The position numbers and the translations under genes were made by a program. A stretch of DNA of 64,000 bases from Bathynomus jamesi (Eukaryota; Arthropoda; Malacostraca; Isopoda; Cirolanidae), in contig JAJOZX010001729.1 in NCBI GenBank assembly GCA_023014485.1, positions 496,001 to 560,000 on the forward strand, read 5' to 3'. Positions 23,135 to 34,937 of this stretch are shown in pieces. Each line of letters begins with the position of its first letter. Position 1 is the first letter of the stretch. The notes below the pieces were generated by a model. That model was given only the letters and a program-made list of their open reading frames with translations, did not search any database and was not told the origin of the DNA.

Positions 23135-26100
23135 CAGGGCCGTTTCTAGCCATTAGGGGACCCTAAGCAGTATACCCATTTGAGGCCCCACCCCTCCATC
23201 CACCAACTCACGCCTTACTACATCACCTCAGCACACACATACAAAAAGTGGCTGTTAATAAAAAACAATTATGAAACAATCTTAATGAAACATTTATGTT
23301 CAAAACAACAAATATGTACTTTCAGAAGACAAACAGAAAAAATACTCATGAAATTCCTGAAAATTAGCTTATACATTATTTAGAATAAATGAGACAGAAC
23401 TATGTATAAAAAATAATGCAATTATCAACTACCAAACAATTACTAACTCTACGATACAATTGTGTAATAGCTAACAGTTATACAGAACAGTTTGTATCTT
23501 CAAAATTTCTGCCTCCTAGATTTTTTCTGGGCGAAATCATCAATAACATCATCATATGAAATCTCCCTGCCAACGTCCTGGTTGATGCTTGTGATGCCAA
23601 AGCCACTGAGGCGATCCTGCCCCATTGATGATCTGAGGTAGTTCTTGATTAGCTTCATCTTAGAGAAGCTCCTCTCGGCTGACGCTACTGTCATAGGTAG
23701 AGTGCAGGTAATTCTTAGTGCAACCCAGAGATTGGCGTATAGTTCCTCCAGTTGCTTCTGATGAATGAAGGAGAGAAGCTCCAATGTAGTCATGTTGTGT
23801 GAAGGTAAAGTCCGCAAGTTCTTAATTTCGAGGGCCAGTTCTCTTCCATCAATGTCAGAGTCAGCTCCAGAGCTCAGTATCTTAGAGAGCTTTTCACACT
23901 TGTAGGACAAGTCTTCCTTGTTCATTGTGGTGAAGTTTAGGAGAACCCCAAATATGTCTCTCACATCATCTAATGTTTTGAATCTCTCATTTATTGACCC
24001 GATGGCACAATCCACCACCACATTGAAAAATTTGACTTCCAGCCTCTTTAAGGCTTCTGTAAATGGTTCGTCAGGAACTTCGTAAGCAAAGTGCTTTTTT
24101 GTGGATCTGAGCCTCTTCTCCTTCAGCACAGCCTCCGCATTCATTTCCTCACATATGTCCCTAGCTACGACTTGTGCTGCAACAAAACCTGTGTTTCTAT
24201 AGCTGGTGAGTGAGCCTTTTGTTTTTGTGAAGAGGTTGACTGCCACATCAAACTGCATTGTAGGAGACTGCAGAAGTTTGCTCACATGGTTAACTGCATG
24301 AAGAATGTCATACCATACTACTGTGCAAATCTGAAAGCGATAAGACCCTACCTCCTCTGCAAGTGCTTGTGCTTCAGTCCTGGCTATGGCATCTGTGGCA
24401 TTGTTTCTGACTTCCAACAGGGCCTCTCTGATGATGTGGCTCTGGTATCGCACATCCTCAATGCTCTTAAGCCGGCTCTCCCACCTGGTTTCACTCCAAG
24501 ACTTGAGTGTTATGTTCACGTGCTTCTTTAGGATTGTCCATCTCTGTGTAGCTGCTGCAAAAAGGTTGTACAATTTTTGTACGTTGCCAAAGAAGCTGAT
24601 GGCATCTGTGGAAGCTTTAGCTGCATCAGCCACTACAAGATTCAGAGTGTGAGCCCCACATGGAACATAGAGTGCACGACAGTTCTTCTCTAATAACCTT
24701 GCCTGAACACCTTTGTTCTTGCCCTTCATGTTCGCTCCGTTGTCATATGACTGTCCTGTGCAGTCATCAAAGTGAATATTCAGTTCATCTAGTCTCTTCA
24801 GAATCAGAACTGATAAACCCAGGCCTGTACTTTCTGAAGCCTCAAGAAAGCCCAAGAAGTATTCTTTTATTTCTGGTACTTCACCCATTTTAACAGTTCT
24901 GATAATAATCGACATCTGTTCTTGGTGGCTTATGTCTGGAGTGCAGTCTAAAATGAGTGAGTAATATTTAGCTTGTTTTATTTCTGCAACACTGGCATCC
25001 AAGATCTTCCCACTAATGAACCCAATGAGCTCATTTTGAATGATGTTTCCTAGGTAACTTTAATGACTATATTGGCCACTTTCGACTCTGCTGATGTGTT
25101 GTTTCATCACTGGATCAAATTTGGTAAGCAGCTCAACCTCCTTCAAGAAGTTGCCATTGTCTCGATTGTACAATGTAGAGGAAGACCCCCTGAAAGCAAG
25201 GTTTCTCTCTGCCATTGATTGGATTATACTTACAAGACGTGTGAGAACATCTCGCCAGCGTCTTCGCTCTACCTCCATTAATGACATTTCAATTTGGTCA
25301 ATGGTCCTCCCAGTTTTTAGCCGCAGTTCCAGATCTTCCATGTTGCCATGTTATCTACATGTTCTGAACTATTTTCATGGCCTTTCAGAAGCGAACCAAC
25401 GTTTATCCAGTCTGAAAGTCCATCCGTAATTAGTTTGTACGACTTCCTTGAAAACAACTTGCAGCAGAAGCAATAAAGAGCATCATTCCTTCTAGAGTAC
25501 ATCAGCCAGCTTCGCTTTACTTTTCCCCCATTAATTAATGTTCTGTACATGTAATGGTGATGAACGCTTCTACCGTCCTCTCTTTTAGGGAATGTGAAAT
25601 TTGGACTGATTTGAAATGGTCCTCGAGACACCAGGTCTGTCTTCAAGGCATCTGACAGGACAACTGGCCAGTCATACGGATCAAGCGGTGGAGCAGATCT
25701 TGGTTCTTGTTGCTCAGTAGAAATGCCTGTGTGTGGTGTTTGAAGCTGAACAGAAGATGGGCCACTCGTTGGTTCATCAGGCTCGACTTCTACTGGTGTT
25801 TGAGGTTGCATAGAGGATGGTCCTGCTGTTGGCTCATGGTGCTCATCAGGCTTTGCTGAGGATGGCTTTTCCAAATATTTCAGTAGTGCTCCTGAGAAGA
25901 ATATAACATTACATATTCTGTTAATTTTTGCTAGAATACTCTTTCTTATCTTGTTTGATAATAATTGATCTGTGTGAACAGAATTTGAGGTGATGTGATC
26001 CATTAAATTTCACATTTCGAAATATTATAAATATTACAGAGACAAGCTTACTCTACACGATTCCTGAGCACTTGCCTAGCTTGATGGTCTACCTAACCTA

Positions 26101-26829
26101 GTTGCCTGAACTGTAATCATAAGAATATACAAGTGGCACATCTCACCTGTGCTACTGGAAAGCGTCTCCTCTATTTTCTTCTTTTTCCGTTTTTCAGCTC
26201 CTGATGGATAATGTCGTTTCATTTTCCAAGATGCACGAAGTCACATCTAGTTAACCACAACTAATCTGCTAAATAATAATAATCATCATGATGATGATAA
26301 TAATAATAATTGTTATAATTGTAACGTTAATCAAATACATTCAAGTAATCGGACCATTTAGGTTTTAACCAACAAAATTCACATTATCTGAAAAAGGATG
26401 AGAAAAGAATTAATAAATTTGAAACAACGAAAATAATCGTAGGTTTTAAAGTGTTACAAAATCTCTTAATAATTAATTAGTAAATTAGTGAAATAATGTT
26501 TTAGAATACTAGAAAAATAAAGCATTTAGGAAAGTATAAGCATAGAGTAAGAATAAAGTTAAATAAGATAGAAATAAGATCTCACAATGGTTATTTGCAC
26601 ATAACGACCAAAACGTTTCGTTTGTCTCCGTTTTATCACATTTGTCTCATATAAAAACTTTAATTAATACGACAATAATAATAAGGATAATAATAATATT
26701 AATAATAACTTCAGCTATATTCCTATTCTTGCCCACTGAGCTATGAGCTGGGAGCCTGTCTAGGGGCCCCATAGTAGCAGCGGGGCCCTAAGCGGCCGTT
26801 TAGTCTACTTATGCCAGGAAACGGCCCTG
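23135..26829 (-). mobile_element. complete hAT element G (ZMYM1-like)
   Basis: Inverted termini CAGGGCCGTTTC and an exact 8-bp duplication GGTACTAC (23127-23134, 26830-26837) define a full 3695-bp element. A two-exon transposase gene fills the minus strand. It could be the source of small hATs with related ends, such as element F. Confidence 0.95.
23500..26222 (-). pseudogene. hAT G transposase, two exons, one frameshift and one in-frame stop
   Basis: Exon 1 (26222-26147) reads MKRHYPSGAEKRKKKKIEET. A GT..AG intron (25892-26146, donor GTGAGA) joins in phase 1 to exon 2, GALLKYLEKPSSAK. Then come a Ser/Pro-rich linker, a TTF-type zinc finger (YCFCCKLFS ... GSLLKGHENSSEH), a 1-bp frameshift near 25335, and TAA at 25060-25062. 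The catalytic core follows: LILDCTPDISHQEQ, QSYDNGANMKGKNKG, the C/H motif PCGAHTLNLV, and the dimerisation domain TVASAERSFSKMKLIKNY. About 840 codons in all. The splice boundaries are inferred from consensus and by homology of the joined N-terminus to other ZMYM1-like transposases. Only two small lesions separate it from a full frame. Confidence 0.85.
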
Positions 26830-26833
26830 GGTA

Positions 26834-26837
<4 letters not shown>

Positions 26838-26900
<63 letters not shown>
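26838..26900. repeat. (TA)n(CA)n compound microsatellite
   Basis: Alternating TA and CA runs abutting the right target duplication of hAT G. Confidence 0.95.
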
Positions 26901-26901
<1 letters not shown>

Positions 26902-27165
26902 TTCTGATGTATAAAGTTCAGTTGAGCGTGTCGTGATTCTTGATGATGGGTCTAGTGGAGATTTCATTTCAAAATATTACGGTTTTAATTACTAATCTAG
27001 TCTTACCATGAACTATTTGACATAAGAAACTGGAGACAGTCGAAAATATATAAATACTTTGCGGAGATAATGTTAATCATATCAAATAACTGAGCGACTG
27101 GTGACAAAAACAGAGATGAGATATGATATGTTTAAATCTCCAACCACCGAAAATACTGGGTCTAG

Positions 27166-27211
27166 TTAGGTTAGGTTACAGTAGGTTTAGATAGGTTAGG
27201 TTAGTTATTTT
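27166..27211 (+). repeat. short degenerate (GGTTA)n tract
   Basis: Several GGTTAG pentamer-like units (taggttaggtt, ataggttaggttag) broken by substitutions. They match the arthropod telomere unit TTAGG but are too short and degenerate to be a telomere. Confidence 0.6.
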
Positions 27212-27234
27212 CTTTTAAAATCTGAAATGTATTT

Positions 27235-27949
27235 GAGGGGTCCCGCGTCTTAAGGTACCTAAGCGCCAAAATTAAAATTCGACACAAATCGCCTCCAAAG
27301 TTCAGCAATATTCTGGCAATAGTATCTGTTATTAATTGAGCTAGAACGTTCATTTTTGGCTAAATTAGAGTTCTAAGTATGCTAATGAAGATGTTGATGA
27401 GTTTTTGGAATAGATTTTCATATTTTATATATATATTTTTTTTATTTTCTTATTATGCCGAACTTTGGGTGCGATTTCTGGCACAGAATGATCCCATTGA
27501 TTTTTCATCACTATCACTAGCACGGTGAGACATTGCTGCACACGTTGATAATAGTTAGAAGCCGGATGAATAGAATAATCCACGCAATATTCAGCAATAT
27601 GAGCACGAACACACGACGCCTGCTAACAACAACGCGAGTCTTAATGTACTGGCGGGATGTTTGTGTCATGTCCCTCTCGGCGCGTGGAGCGGGTGGCCAA
27701 TCAGAAAGCAGAGCGGCGTGGCTGCCATGTTTTCATTGGCTCGCACTCCTCCTGCTGTTCCCGCCCAGCCCAGCTGGCGATAGAGGTGAAAAAAGTAGTT
27801 CGCTTCATAAGGTTTTCAACCATACTTCGTGTCGTAAGGTCATTATAACCCAAACCACGCGAAAGAGGAACGGTGAAAATAGTGATATCTATCAAAAACA
27901 CGTTTTCACCTGTGGTGGCGCTTAGGTACCTTAAGACGCGCGACCCCTC
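27235..27949. mobile_element. MITE with 34-bp TIRs and a 4-bp ATTT duplication
   Basis: Inverted ends begin GAGGGGTC and run through CGTCTTAAGGTACCTAAGCG with one mismatch over 34 bp. The flanks are ATTT at 27231-27234 and 27950-27953. Internally there is a GC-richer stretch (about 27640-27800) with CCAAT-type boxes (ggccaatcag, cattggctcg). No transposase is encoded. I cannot place the superfamily from a 4-bp duplication alone. Confidence 0.8.
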
Positions 27950-27953
27950 ATTT

Positions 27954-28680
27954 ACAAGTTAGTCTTTTCATATTCATTTAAATCTTAAAATCATGAATCT
28001 GCATAAGGTTTAAGATCGACCCGCGTAAGGCCAACGGTCGACATTATGAAATTCGATTTTGTTCATGCAATCCAATCAAAGCGAACAAAAGCGGGTAAAA
28101 ATAAATTCGAGAGAAGTAAGCAGACCTACAATTTTTCGAAAGGAGGAGGAGGAGTAGTAGTTGTGTAACTAAATAAATACATTGCTAACCTTCAAGAATC
28201 TTCTACAGAAAAACAAAGATTAAGTGTGAAATAAGAGATAAAAGTGGAAACTTTTTATCGCTTCATTTTTACTCCTTTTATACGAGTAAGAAAAGAATTA
28301 TTTGTTCCTTTACAGACAAAAATATAATTATTCCTCTCTTCTGAACTTTAATCATACAAAAACCTCGAAATATTGTTAAATTTTTATGTCCTCGTATATT
28401 TAAAGAACAAAACTAGTCATTACTAAAGAATTTGGAGAAACTTTACACCCAGATAATGACAAAAGGACTTAGTTTGTACTGTGGAAGGTTACGCGACTTC
28501 TTAACTTATATACTCCAAAGGTAGAAAAAGCTAAAGATACCCTGTAATCTAGCCATTGAAAATAATTATAAGAAAGAGTATGTAGTCTGAAAATAAATGC
28601 CATAATCACCCAAAGAACACGTAAAATACGAAAGACAGAATTGTAGCATCCTAAAATTTAAGACTAAACAAGACAAACTC
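27954..28680. other. AT-rich DNA, no gene recognised
   Basis: Only short unrelated frames; a small GGA-repeat lies near 28141-28152. Confidence 0.6.
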
Positions 28681-28689
28681 TTTACCTAC

Positions 28690-28966
28690 CAACAGCAGTG
28701 GTTTTACAGTCAGAGGATCGAAACTGTTTAATGAGTTGCCAAAAGAAATATTATTGTTGTCTACGTGAACACCCGCAAAAGGAAGTTAGACATCTGGCTC
28801 AGTAAGACCCCGGATGAGCCCAATGCCTGGCTCTGTGGGATGAAAAATCAAAGAAAGCAACACCCTCCACCATCATATTAACAATAGATGTAGGGCCTTG
28901 GGGCTCAGTTCCGTGTGAAGATGGATCTTCGCCAAAACCTTTTGAAAGGCTGAAAGAACACACACA
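28690..28966 (+). mobile_element. LINE 3' end fragment (same family as 52495-56205)
   Basis: The segment agg atcgaaactgtttaatgagt... matches the 3' part of the LINE at 55935-56190 (aggatcaaaactgtttaatc...) in order, including the block ending cttttgaaaggctgaaag. Only the tail survives, as expected of a 5'-truncated insertion. A (CA)n microsatellite grows from its 3' end. Confidence 0.75.
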
Positions 28967-28989
28967 CACACCACACACACACACATATA

Positions 28990-30254
28990 TGAGGTGCGAT
29001 CGATAAATGTGCGAATTTTATTGTCGTCTTAATGAAACGATTCCAGATATTTATTGGCTGCACGTTGTATATATATATATATATATAATATATATGTATA
29101 TTTCACGCATTATATGAAATAATATAATATTTTAAGTTTTTGTTTATATTTATATTATATAATTATTTTTTTGCATAAATAGTCTTTTGTAAACCTTGAA
29201 ATATATATTATGTATTTAATCTAATTTGTTTTGAAAATGAGACTTAACATAAGCAAACCTTTTGACGAGTCTCGTATATGATAAAAAAAATAACTCGATG
29301 TAATTTATATCACCTCCGTTTACAATAAAAAAAAAAAAAATATATATAATATATATATATATCTATATATATATATATATACCAAATTACATTTTTTTAA
29401 AATTAAAAACGACTGTTTATTTGTTTTTTTTAAAATACGATATTTTCAGCAAATATTACTCGACAATATAGAGTTATAGTTTAAAATCTTCTCTCTTTAT
29501 TATTGTATATTTATTAATATATTTTCTCAACGGTATGCATTAAAATATACAGCGTCCATTCCTTTGAAAATTCAAAGTCCGCAGTATTGTTTGTAAGAAA
29601 TAGACTCCTCCCGTTGTGTAACTACAATGTATGTTAATCAGTTGTCGGCCAACATTAAATTTACACGTTATCTGAGTAATAATGCCGACCTTGAACATCA
29701 AAATGTGTGGAGATAACCTTGAGATTTGATGCTGATACAATTATTACATTGAGACTTCAGTTTATGCTGCAATGGTAATAATAAATTAAAGAACAGTAAA
29801 GTAAAAATCTTAATTAAGGACTTGTATAAGAAAATGCAAGAAGAATTTTAATGTATTTTTGTCTTTTATTTTTTTATTATTTATCATTAAAGTTTTCTTT
29901 TACATTTTTTTAGATAATAATGATCGTTGTAGTTTGTTGATGGTTAGGACATTAATGTTGGGGATAATATCACGCATAGTAATATTGATGATACTACTCA
30001 TAATAATAAGAATGACGCTGAAATCTGCCATATAATAATGGTGTTTATAATGATGGTCGCAATATTTTAGGTCAATTTTATAAAAGTTGTTTTAATAATT
30101 TTTATTAATATTTAATCGTGACTTAAATTGTTATTAAACACATTTTTCTGAAACAGATATGTTTCAGAAAACGAAAAATACTGAAAATTGATATGGTTAC
30201 CTCATTAAATATTGCTTGGTGGACAATTTTGCATATTGAAGTACTCGCATCATG

Positions 30255-30256
<2 letters not shown>
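28990..30256. other. AT-rich DNA with TA runs, no gene recognised
   Basis: Contains TA runs near 29069-29096 and 29340-29381 and an A run near 29327. The rest is unremarkable AT-rich sequence. Confidence 0.6.

Positions 30257-30318
<62 letters not shown>
30257..30318. repeat. (TC)n microsatellite
   Basis: About 31 perfect TC units; a minus-strand RERERE frame over it is an artefact. Confidence 0.97.
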
Positions 30319-30321
<3 letters not shown>

Positions 30322-30334
30322 TGCGCGCAGCAGC

Positions 30335-30766
30335 GCGATGAACGGTAATAAACGGTGAGGCCTCAGGGTGGGCATGAGTAACAAGCGGCGTCCCACAGGA
30401 GTCGGAACTGGCACCGTTTTTATTCATTATTTATATAAACGATATAGACATTGATATATTAAGGACCATTTCGAAATTCGCTGACGACACCGAATTAAGC
30501 TCCTGTGTAGGCAACGCGAAAGGCGTCTTAAAAATTAAAAAATGATCGATCAGCTCGCGGATTGGTCGACCATTTGGCAAATGCCTTTCAACGTGGACAA
30601 ATGCAAAGTATGATACATTGGATCCCAAAACCGATATGCAAACTATTCAATGCACGGCAGGAACTTGCAATGACTAACTTAGAAGAAGACATAAGGGTTT
30701 CTATAAGCAGTGATCTCAAGTTTTCCAAATACTGCGTCGAAGTTGAAAAGAAATGTAATAAAATAC
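30335..30766 (+). pseudogene. LINE reverse transcriptase fragment
   Basis: Conceptual translation in one frame gives NGEASGWA, a stop, VTSGVPQESELAPFLFIIYI, then SKFADDTELSS with the catalytic DD pair, and LADWSTIWQMPFNVDKCKV. These are RT motifs 4-6 of a Jockey/CR1-like LINE. Further on, several stops interrupt a KKCNKI end. The fragment continues after the inverted element at 31391. Confidence 0.75.
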
Positions 30767-31390
30767 GGATCTTTCCCGTTTCATTAACTGTTTCCGATTT
30801 TTATGAAAACAACGTGATATGTACAGTTTTTCACGCTGATTTCAAAATTATAAACCATTTCATCGAGAAATATATAACCAAAAAGTTATAATGTGCCGAA
30901 ACTAGCAAATGTTTGAAACAGCGCAGTCTATAGAAATTTTAAAATAATACGCCGATTCTAAAAATGTTTTTTCGAAATGAAAGTAAATTAAAGAATACTA
31001 CAAAAAGTACTAGAACGGTGTAATCACTGCAAGCATAGGCTAGGCTATTTTTTAAACGGTGGCGTTGCGCATCTATTTTGTTCTTCCGCTGCAAGCATAG
31101 ACTATAGTTCAACATCTTTTTACTTTCCAATGACTGACAAATTTAATTTTATAGAATTATATAGGAAGACTGAGACAGAAGAAAATGCAGTAAATTTTTT
31201 ACAAGAATATAACTTAATACCGAAAGAAAAACAGTGTCCTAGAAAACATCAAATGCTAATAAGCCTAACTTAACCTAACCTAACCATTTCTCGATGAAAT
31301 GGTTTATAATTTTGAAATCAGCGTGAAACACTGTACATATCACGTTGTTTTCATAAAAATCGGAAACAGTTAATGAAACAGGAAAGACCC
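30767..31390. mobile_element. long-TIR element interrupting the LINE fragment
   Basis: Inverted arms of about 105 bp, nearly identical, start GGATCTTTCC (left) and GGGTCTTTCC (right, complement) and pass through TTTCATTAACTGTTTCCG. Next to the right arm is a cctaacttaacctaacctaa tract. I find no target duplication, so the outer limits are uncertain by several bases, or the flanks were altered after insertion. Confidence 0.75.
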
Positions 31391-31806
31391 GTTAGTCCCA
31401 CTTCGAATACGCTGCGCAATTCTGGTCCCCATTCTTATGGAAAGACGTACCAAAGGTTCGAGAATGTTCAAGCCAAAGCGACAAAACTAATCCCGGTCGT
31501 TCGTCATAAATCATACGACTGTAGACTCGCTGATCTTAATTTGTATTCCTTAGAAAAGCGTCGGCTCAGGGGTGAACTCCGATACCGTCGACTATTCTAA
31601 ACTTTTTACACTAATCACGAACCGGACTCGATGTAATGGTTGCAAACTTGAATCTAAACGATCCAATACAAATATTTGCGATAACTTCTTCACGTATAAG
31701 AATGTCGATCATTGGAATAGGCCTCCTACTGAAGTCGTTTCCAGCTCTTCCGTCACTGCGTTCAAAAACAATTTTGATCTGGCATTAGACGATCTCCTCG
31801 AGTAGA
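31391..31806 (+). pseudogene. LINE RT C-terminal fragment, continued
   Basis: Reads HFEYAAQFWSPFLWKDVPKV in one frame, then ATKLIPVVRHKSYDCRLADL and LYSLEKRRLRGELRYRRLF in another. This is the conserved C-terminal part of Jockey/CR1-like RTs. The 3' end comes near the tag at 31803. Frameshifts and stops are frequent. Confidence 0.75.
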
Positions 31807-32581
31807 ACTACATTGGAATGTGTGAAAGATGTTTGTGTGTATATTTCCAATCGACAACTGTCCTATAAAATTTATCGGCATTTTTTTTCCCTGCGAATTG
31901 TAGTGTGTTTTCTTCTTATTTCTAAACCTGCCCACCGTGGTCGGGGAAATGAAGAGGAGGGGAAAGCCTTCTTGCTTTTCTGTGCTAACTCTTCTCTCTG
32001 CAAGTTGTTTGTGTTCGAACGAAACCCGCGGGTGCCACCTAGAGTCGGCTGTAAAGCTGTTGTGGTTTCCTCATTTCCTTGTAAATCTCTCTCTCTCTCA
32101 AGATTGATAAAACAGAATGGCGTCCATGAAAACATCATCAAAATTTTTCCTTTCTTTGCTTTTCTCATTCTCTCTGAATTCAAAAACTAATTTCAAAGAA
32201 CATGGAAATGTAACTTTTCTTTGTGATGTTCTTCGTTCACTTCAGAAGTGTCTTCAGGTTTTCTGGGGAAGGATTTCCTTTCCCTCTTTCATCTATTTTG
32301 GTTTCGTAACATATTTAATTTTTGCGTCTATCGTGTCTGTTCTTGATATATTATGTCTGGTCGGCGAGGGTGACCTCGATATTGCGACGCCATGCAGAAA
32401 ACATTCCCTCCAGGTCATTTTTTTTTGTTTGTTTCCACTTTGGTAAATGAATGTTACAGATAACAAGCTTAATCTTTATATACAGTCTACTTTATTTGAA
32501 CTGTAAAAGGTAAGTTAGTTTCCATTATTTGATTATGTAACAGCGATTGTTTCGCTACAAATGCTTAGAAAGTATTTGCAA
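31807..32581. other. no recognised gene
   Basis: Two overlapping open frames (31813-32190, 32117-32446) have no motif or family resemblance; the second is hydrophobic and T-rich. I treat both as chance. Confidence 0.5.
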
Positions 32582-32583
32582 TA

Positions 32584-32985
32584 CAGGGTGTCCCGTAAGT
32601 CTGGACCCATAGGGAAAAATAATAAAATTACAAAATAGTCCAAAAATTTATTACATAATCTGTTCAAAGTGTCCGCCGTTGTGTCGCACACATAGTTGAA
32701 GACGTAATCTCCACTGCGACAGCACTTTCTGAATCACAGTCGCAGAAATTTCTTGACACGCCTCCACAATGCGTGCTTTAAGGTGGAAAATGTTCTGAAG
32801 TTTGACCTCGTACACTTTGGCTTTCAAGTGGCCCCACAAATAAAACTCCAGCGGAGTAAGATCATAATAAAAAAATAATAAAAATAATAATAAAAATAAT
32901 AAAAAAATATATTATAAATAAATTTTTGGACTATTTTGTAATTTTATTATTTTTCCCTATGGGTCCAGACTTACGGGACACCCTG
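32584..32985 (-). mobile_element. 402-bp mariner deletion derivative
   Basis: About 58-bp inverted termini begin CAGGGTGTCCCGTAAGTCTG, with TA at 32582-32583 and 32986-32987. The interior has an (AAT)n-rich filler (about 32865-32920) and the C-terminal end of a transposase. It shares its termini with the element at 42116-42515, which keeps the opposite end of the same gene. Confidence 0.93.
32651..32868 (-). pseudogene. mariner transposase C-terminal fragment
   Basis: Reads YDLTPLEFYLWGHLKAKVYE and ends NGGHFEQIM before the stop. The position of the third catalytic residue is Glu here (TPLEF) where the other mariners in the window have Asp (TPLDF). Everything upstream has been replaced by AT-rich filler. 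Confidence 0.75.
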
Positions 32986-33062
32986 TAGTTACGGATTTTC
33001 AGTTTCTTTTTACGGCAAATTTTATTGATGTATTTTTTGATTTGAACTTTGAATGTATAGAG

Positions 33063-33281
33063 CAGTGGTTCTTAAACTTTTTTTGCCCGGTGCACCTCCT
33101 AGAGTTGACTTCTGACCCATCGCCCCCTCTGATGTTCAAGTGCATTGATTAATATTACAGTTCATTAAATTTATGCTGGCTCTTTTCACTTAAAATACCG
33201 GCGATTCTTCATTGACCTCGCCCACCCACTGAAATATTCTCGCGCTCCCCCCCCCCCCCCACACCAGTTTAAGAACCACTG
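33063..33281. mobile_element. hAT-type MITE
   Basis: Ends CAGTGGTTCTTAAACT inverted, a common hAT MITE terminus. It holds C runs near 33246-33261. I could not find a matching 8-bp duplication (left GTATAGAG, right TTTAAAAT). Confidence 0.75.
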
Positions 33282-33510
33282 TTTAAAATTTAAACAGATT
33301 TCTTCAAAACAGACTTTGGAAGAAATCAAAAGTATCGATTTCGGGATGAATAATATATAATTCATAGAATCGATAATGAAAATCAAATCGGGAAAGGCAA
33401 ACTGGGAGTGTCTTATTAACTAACCAAAATACTCGAAAGAAAGTAAAAATTAAAAATAATAAACTATAAGTATTACATTATAGTTTAACATATTTGTATG
33501 TAAATTATGT

Positions 33511-33650
33511 GACCTCGGTGGTGTAGTGGTTAGCGTCGCTGACTACGAATCCATCGGCCCCGGGATCGAGACCCGGTGACGGCAGGCGGCGAGCAGCAAA
33601 CTTAGATGTTCATTCTCTCATCCAATAAAAATGATTGGTAGATAAATGAG
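33511..33650 (+). repeat. tRNA-derived SINE
   Basis: The tRNA-like head has an A-box region gtgtagtggttagcg and a B box GGGATCGAGACCC at 33562-33574. The intervening arms resemble a tRNA but pair poorly, so I call it a SINE head, not a tRNA gene. Confidence 0.6.
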
Positions 33651-33651
33651 T

Positions 33652-33800
33652 ACCCTGGGTAGCCTAGTGGTTAAGACGCTGGGCTGCTGTTGCGTGGTTC
33701 CGATTCCACGTTGAACTGTAGGTCTAAGGTGGAGTGACAAACTTGACCTTCGTCAGAATGAACAATTTGAACGGAAGCTGAACCAAGGTTAACCAAGATT
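33652..33800 (+). repeat. tRNA-derived SINE, second copy
   Basis: Head gtagcctagtggttaagacg with B box GGTTCCGATTCCACG at 33696-33710, followed by gaactgtaggtc and a tail shared in diverged form with the pieces at 657 and 63041. Confidence 0.6.
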
Positions 33801-33909
33801 TACTTTATCCCGAAGCTTCTGGTTTTACAGGGCTCACTTAATAGTAAGTAACCTTAATTCCAAAAATTCTTCCAAACAGAAATAATGTAGATGTAAACCC
33901 CCCAAAAAT

Positions 33910-34020
33910 GGCCAACGTTCGTAGCTCGGTGGATAACGCCGTTTTTCTAGATACAAAATGAAGACACTGAGGTTGTGGTTTCGAATCTCGATGATGCTGG
34001 TAATACAAATATAGGAGTTA
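33910..34020 (+). repeat. tRNA-like SINE fragment
   Basis: A-box-like tagctcggtggataacgcc at 33922 and B box GGTTTCGAATCTCGA at about 33977-33991. Three tRNA-like heads within 500 bp make this a SINE cluster. Confidence 0.5.
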
Positions 34021-34140
34021 GAGCAATGGTTCGCGATAGTTGGACTGAGCCCCTGTGTCACTTTCTGGCCCTCCTGACTGATTATAATAAACCCCAAAAT
34101 GGGGGAGCGTTCAAATCGACCGTGTTGCCACATTTCTAAT

Positions 34141-34385
34141 AATAATGCTGTAGTCGAAATGTTGTGTACCCCTGCTTGAGACTTGGCATCTTTCCCTCTT
34201 CATGCCTAATTTAAATTGTTCCTTTTTTGTATCTATTTAAAAAGATTGTGTGGAAATAAGGTTTTTGTCATATTTCACGCACTCTATATTTAGTTACGCC
34301 GTAGCAAAAGAGTTAATGCAGATATAACTATATAGTGTTGTAGCGCATAAAAGGTTTACTGTATAAATAAGCTATCTTATTTTCT

Positions 34386-34428
<43 letters not shown>

Positions 34429-34937
34429 ATCGACACAAAAATTGCTAATATGTTTATTTTTCAAGATTGTATACAGAACACAAAAGTTTTGGTACACCTT
34501 AAATCAGTAACTTGTAGTAGAATGCCATATCATAAAACTGGATTTTTTTGCATGGACTGATCGCTTCACATCTTTTTAAAAATACATGATGATACTGAGG
34601 TCCGAGGACCGCGAACACCTGATATGCCTAAAATTAGTTTTGGTATATGTAAACAAAGATTTTAAAAACTTAATCCGTGCTGATTTTTAATTTTGAAATC
34701 TGCGGGCACTTTGGTAGGTTTTGAGGGTGTGATATCGTAAAATGTTCCATTCAATAAGGCACTAGACCATTTTAGGATAGAAAAGAAGCTTCTTCCCTTC
34801 TTGAATTTCTTTGTGACTGCCCTAAATCTACTGATATATTCAAATAAGTAAATATGGCTTAGAACTTATAATAGGGGAAAAAGTTATTCCAAGCTGAGCG
34901 TTGCGTCACTTTCTGACGCTCTTTATTTTTAATTTCA
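34141..34937. other. AT-rich DNA with (TA)n, no gene recognised
   Basis: A (TA)n run lies at about 34388-34424. No coding or repeat family recognised in the rest. Confidence 0.6.

Noticed and set aside
31813..32446. Two overlapping 109-125-codon frames as a host gene
   Set aside because: No motif, no supporting splice structure and T-rich hydrophobic composition.
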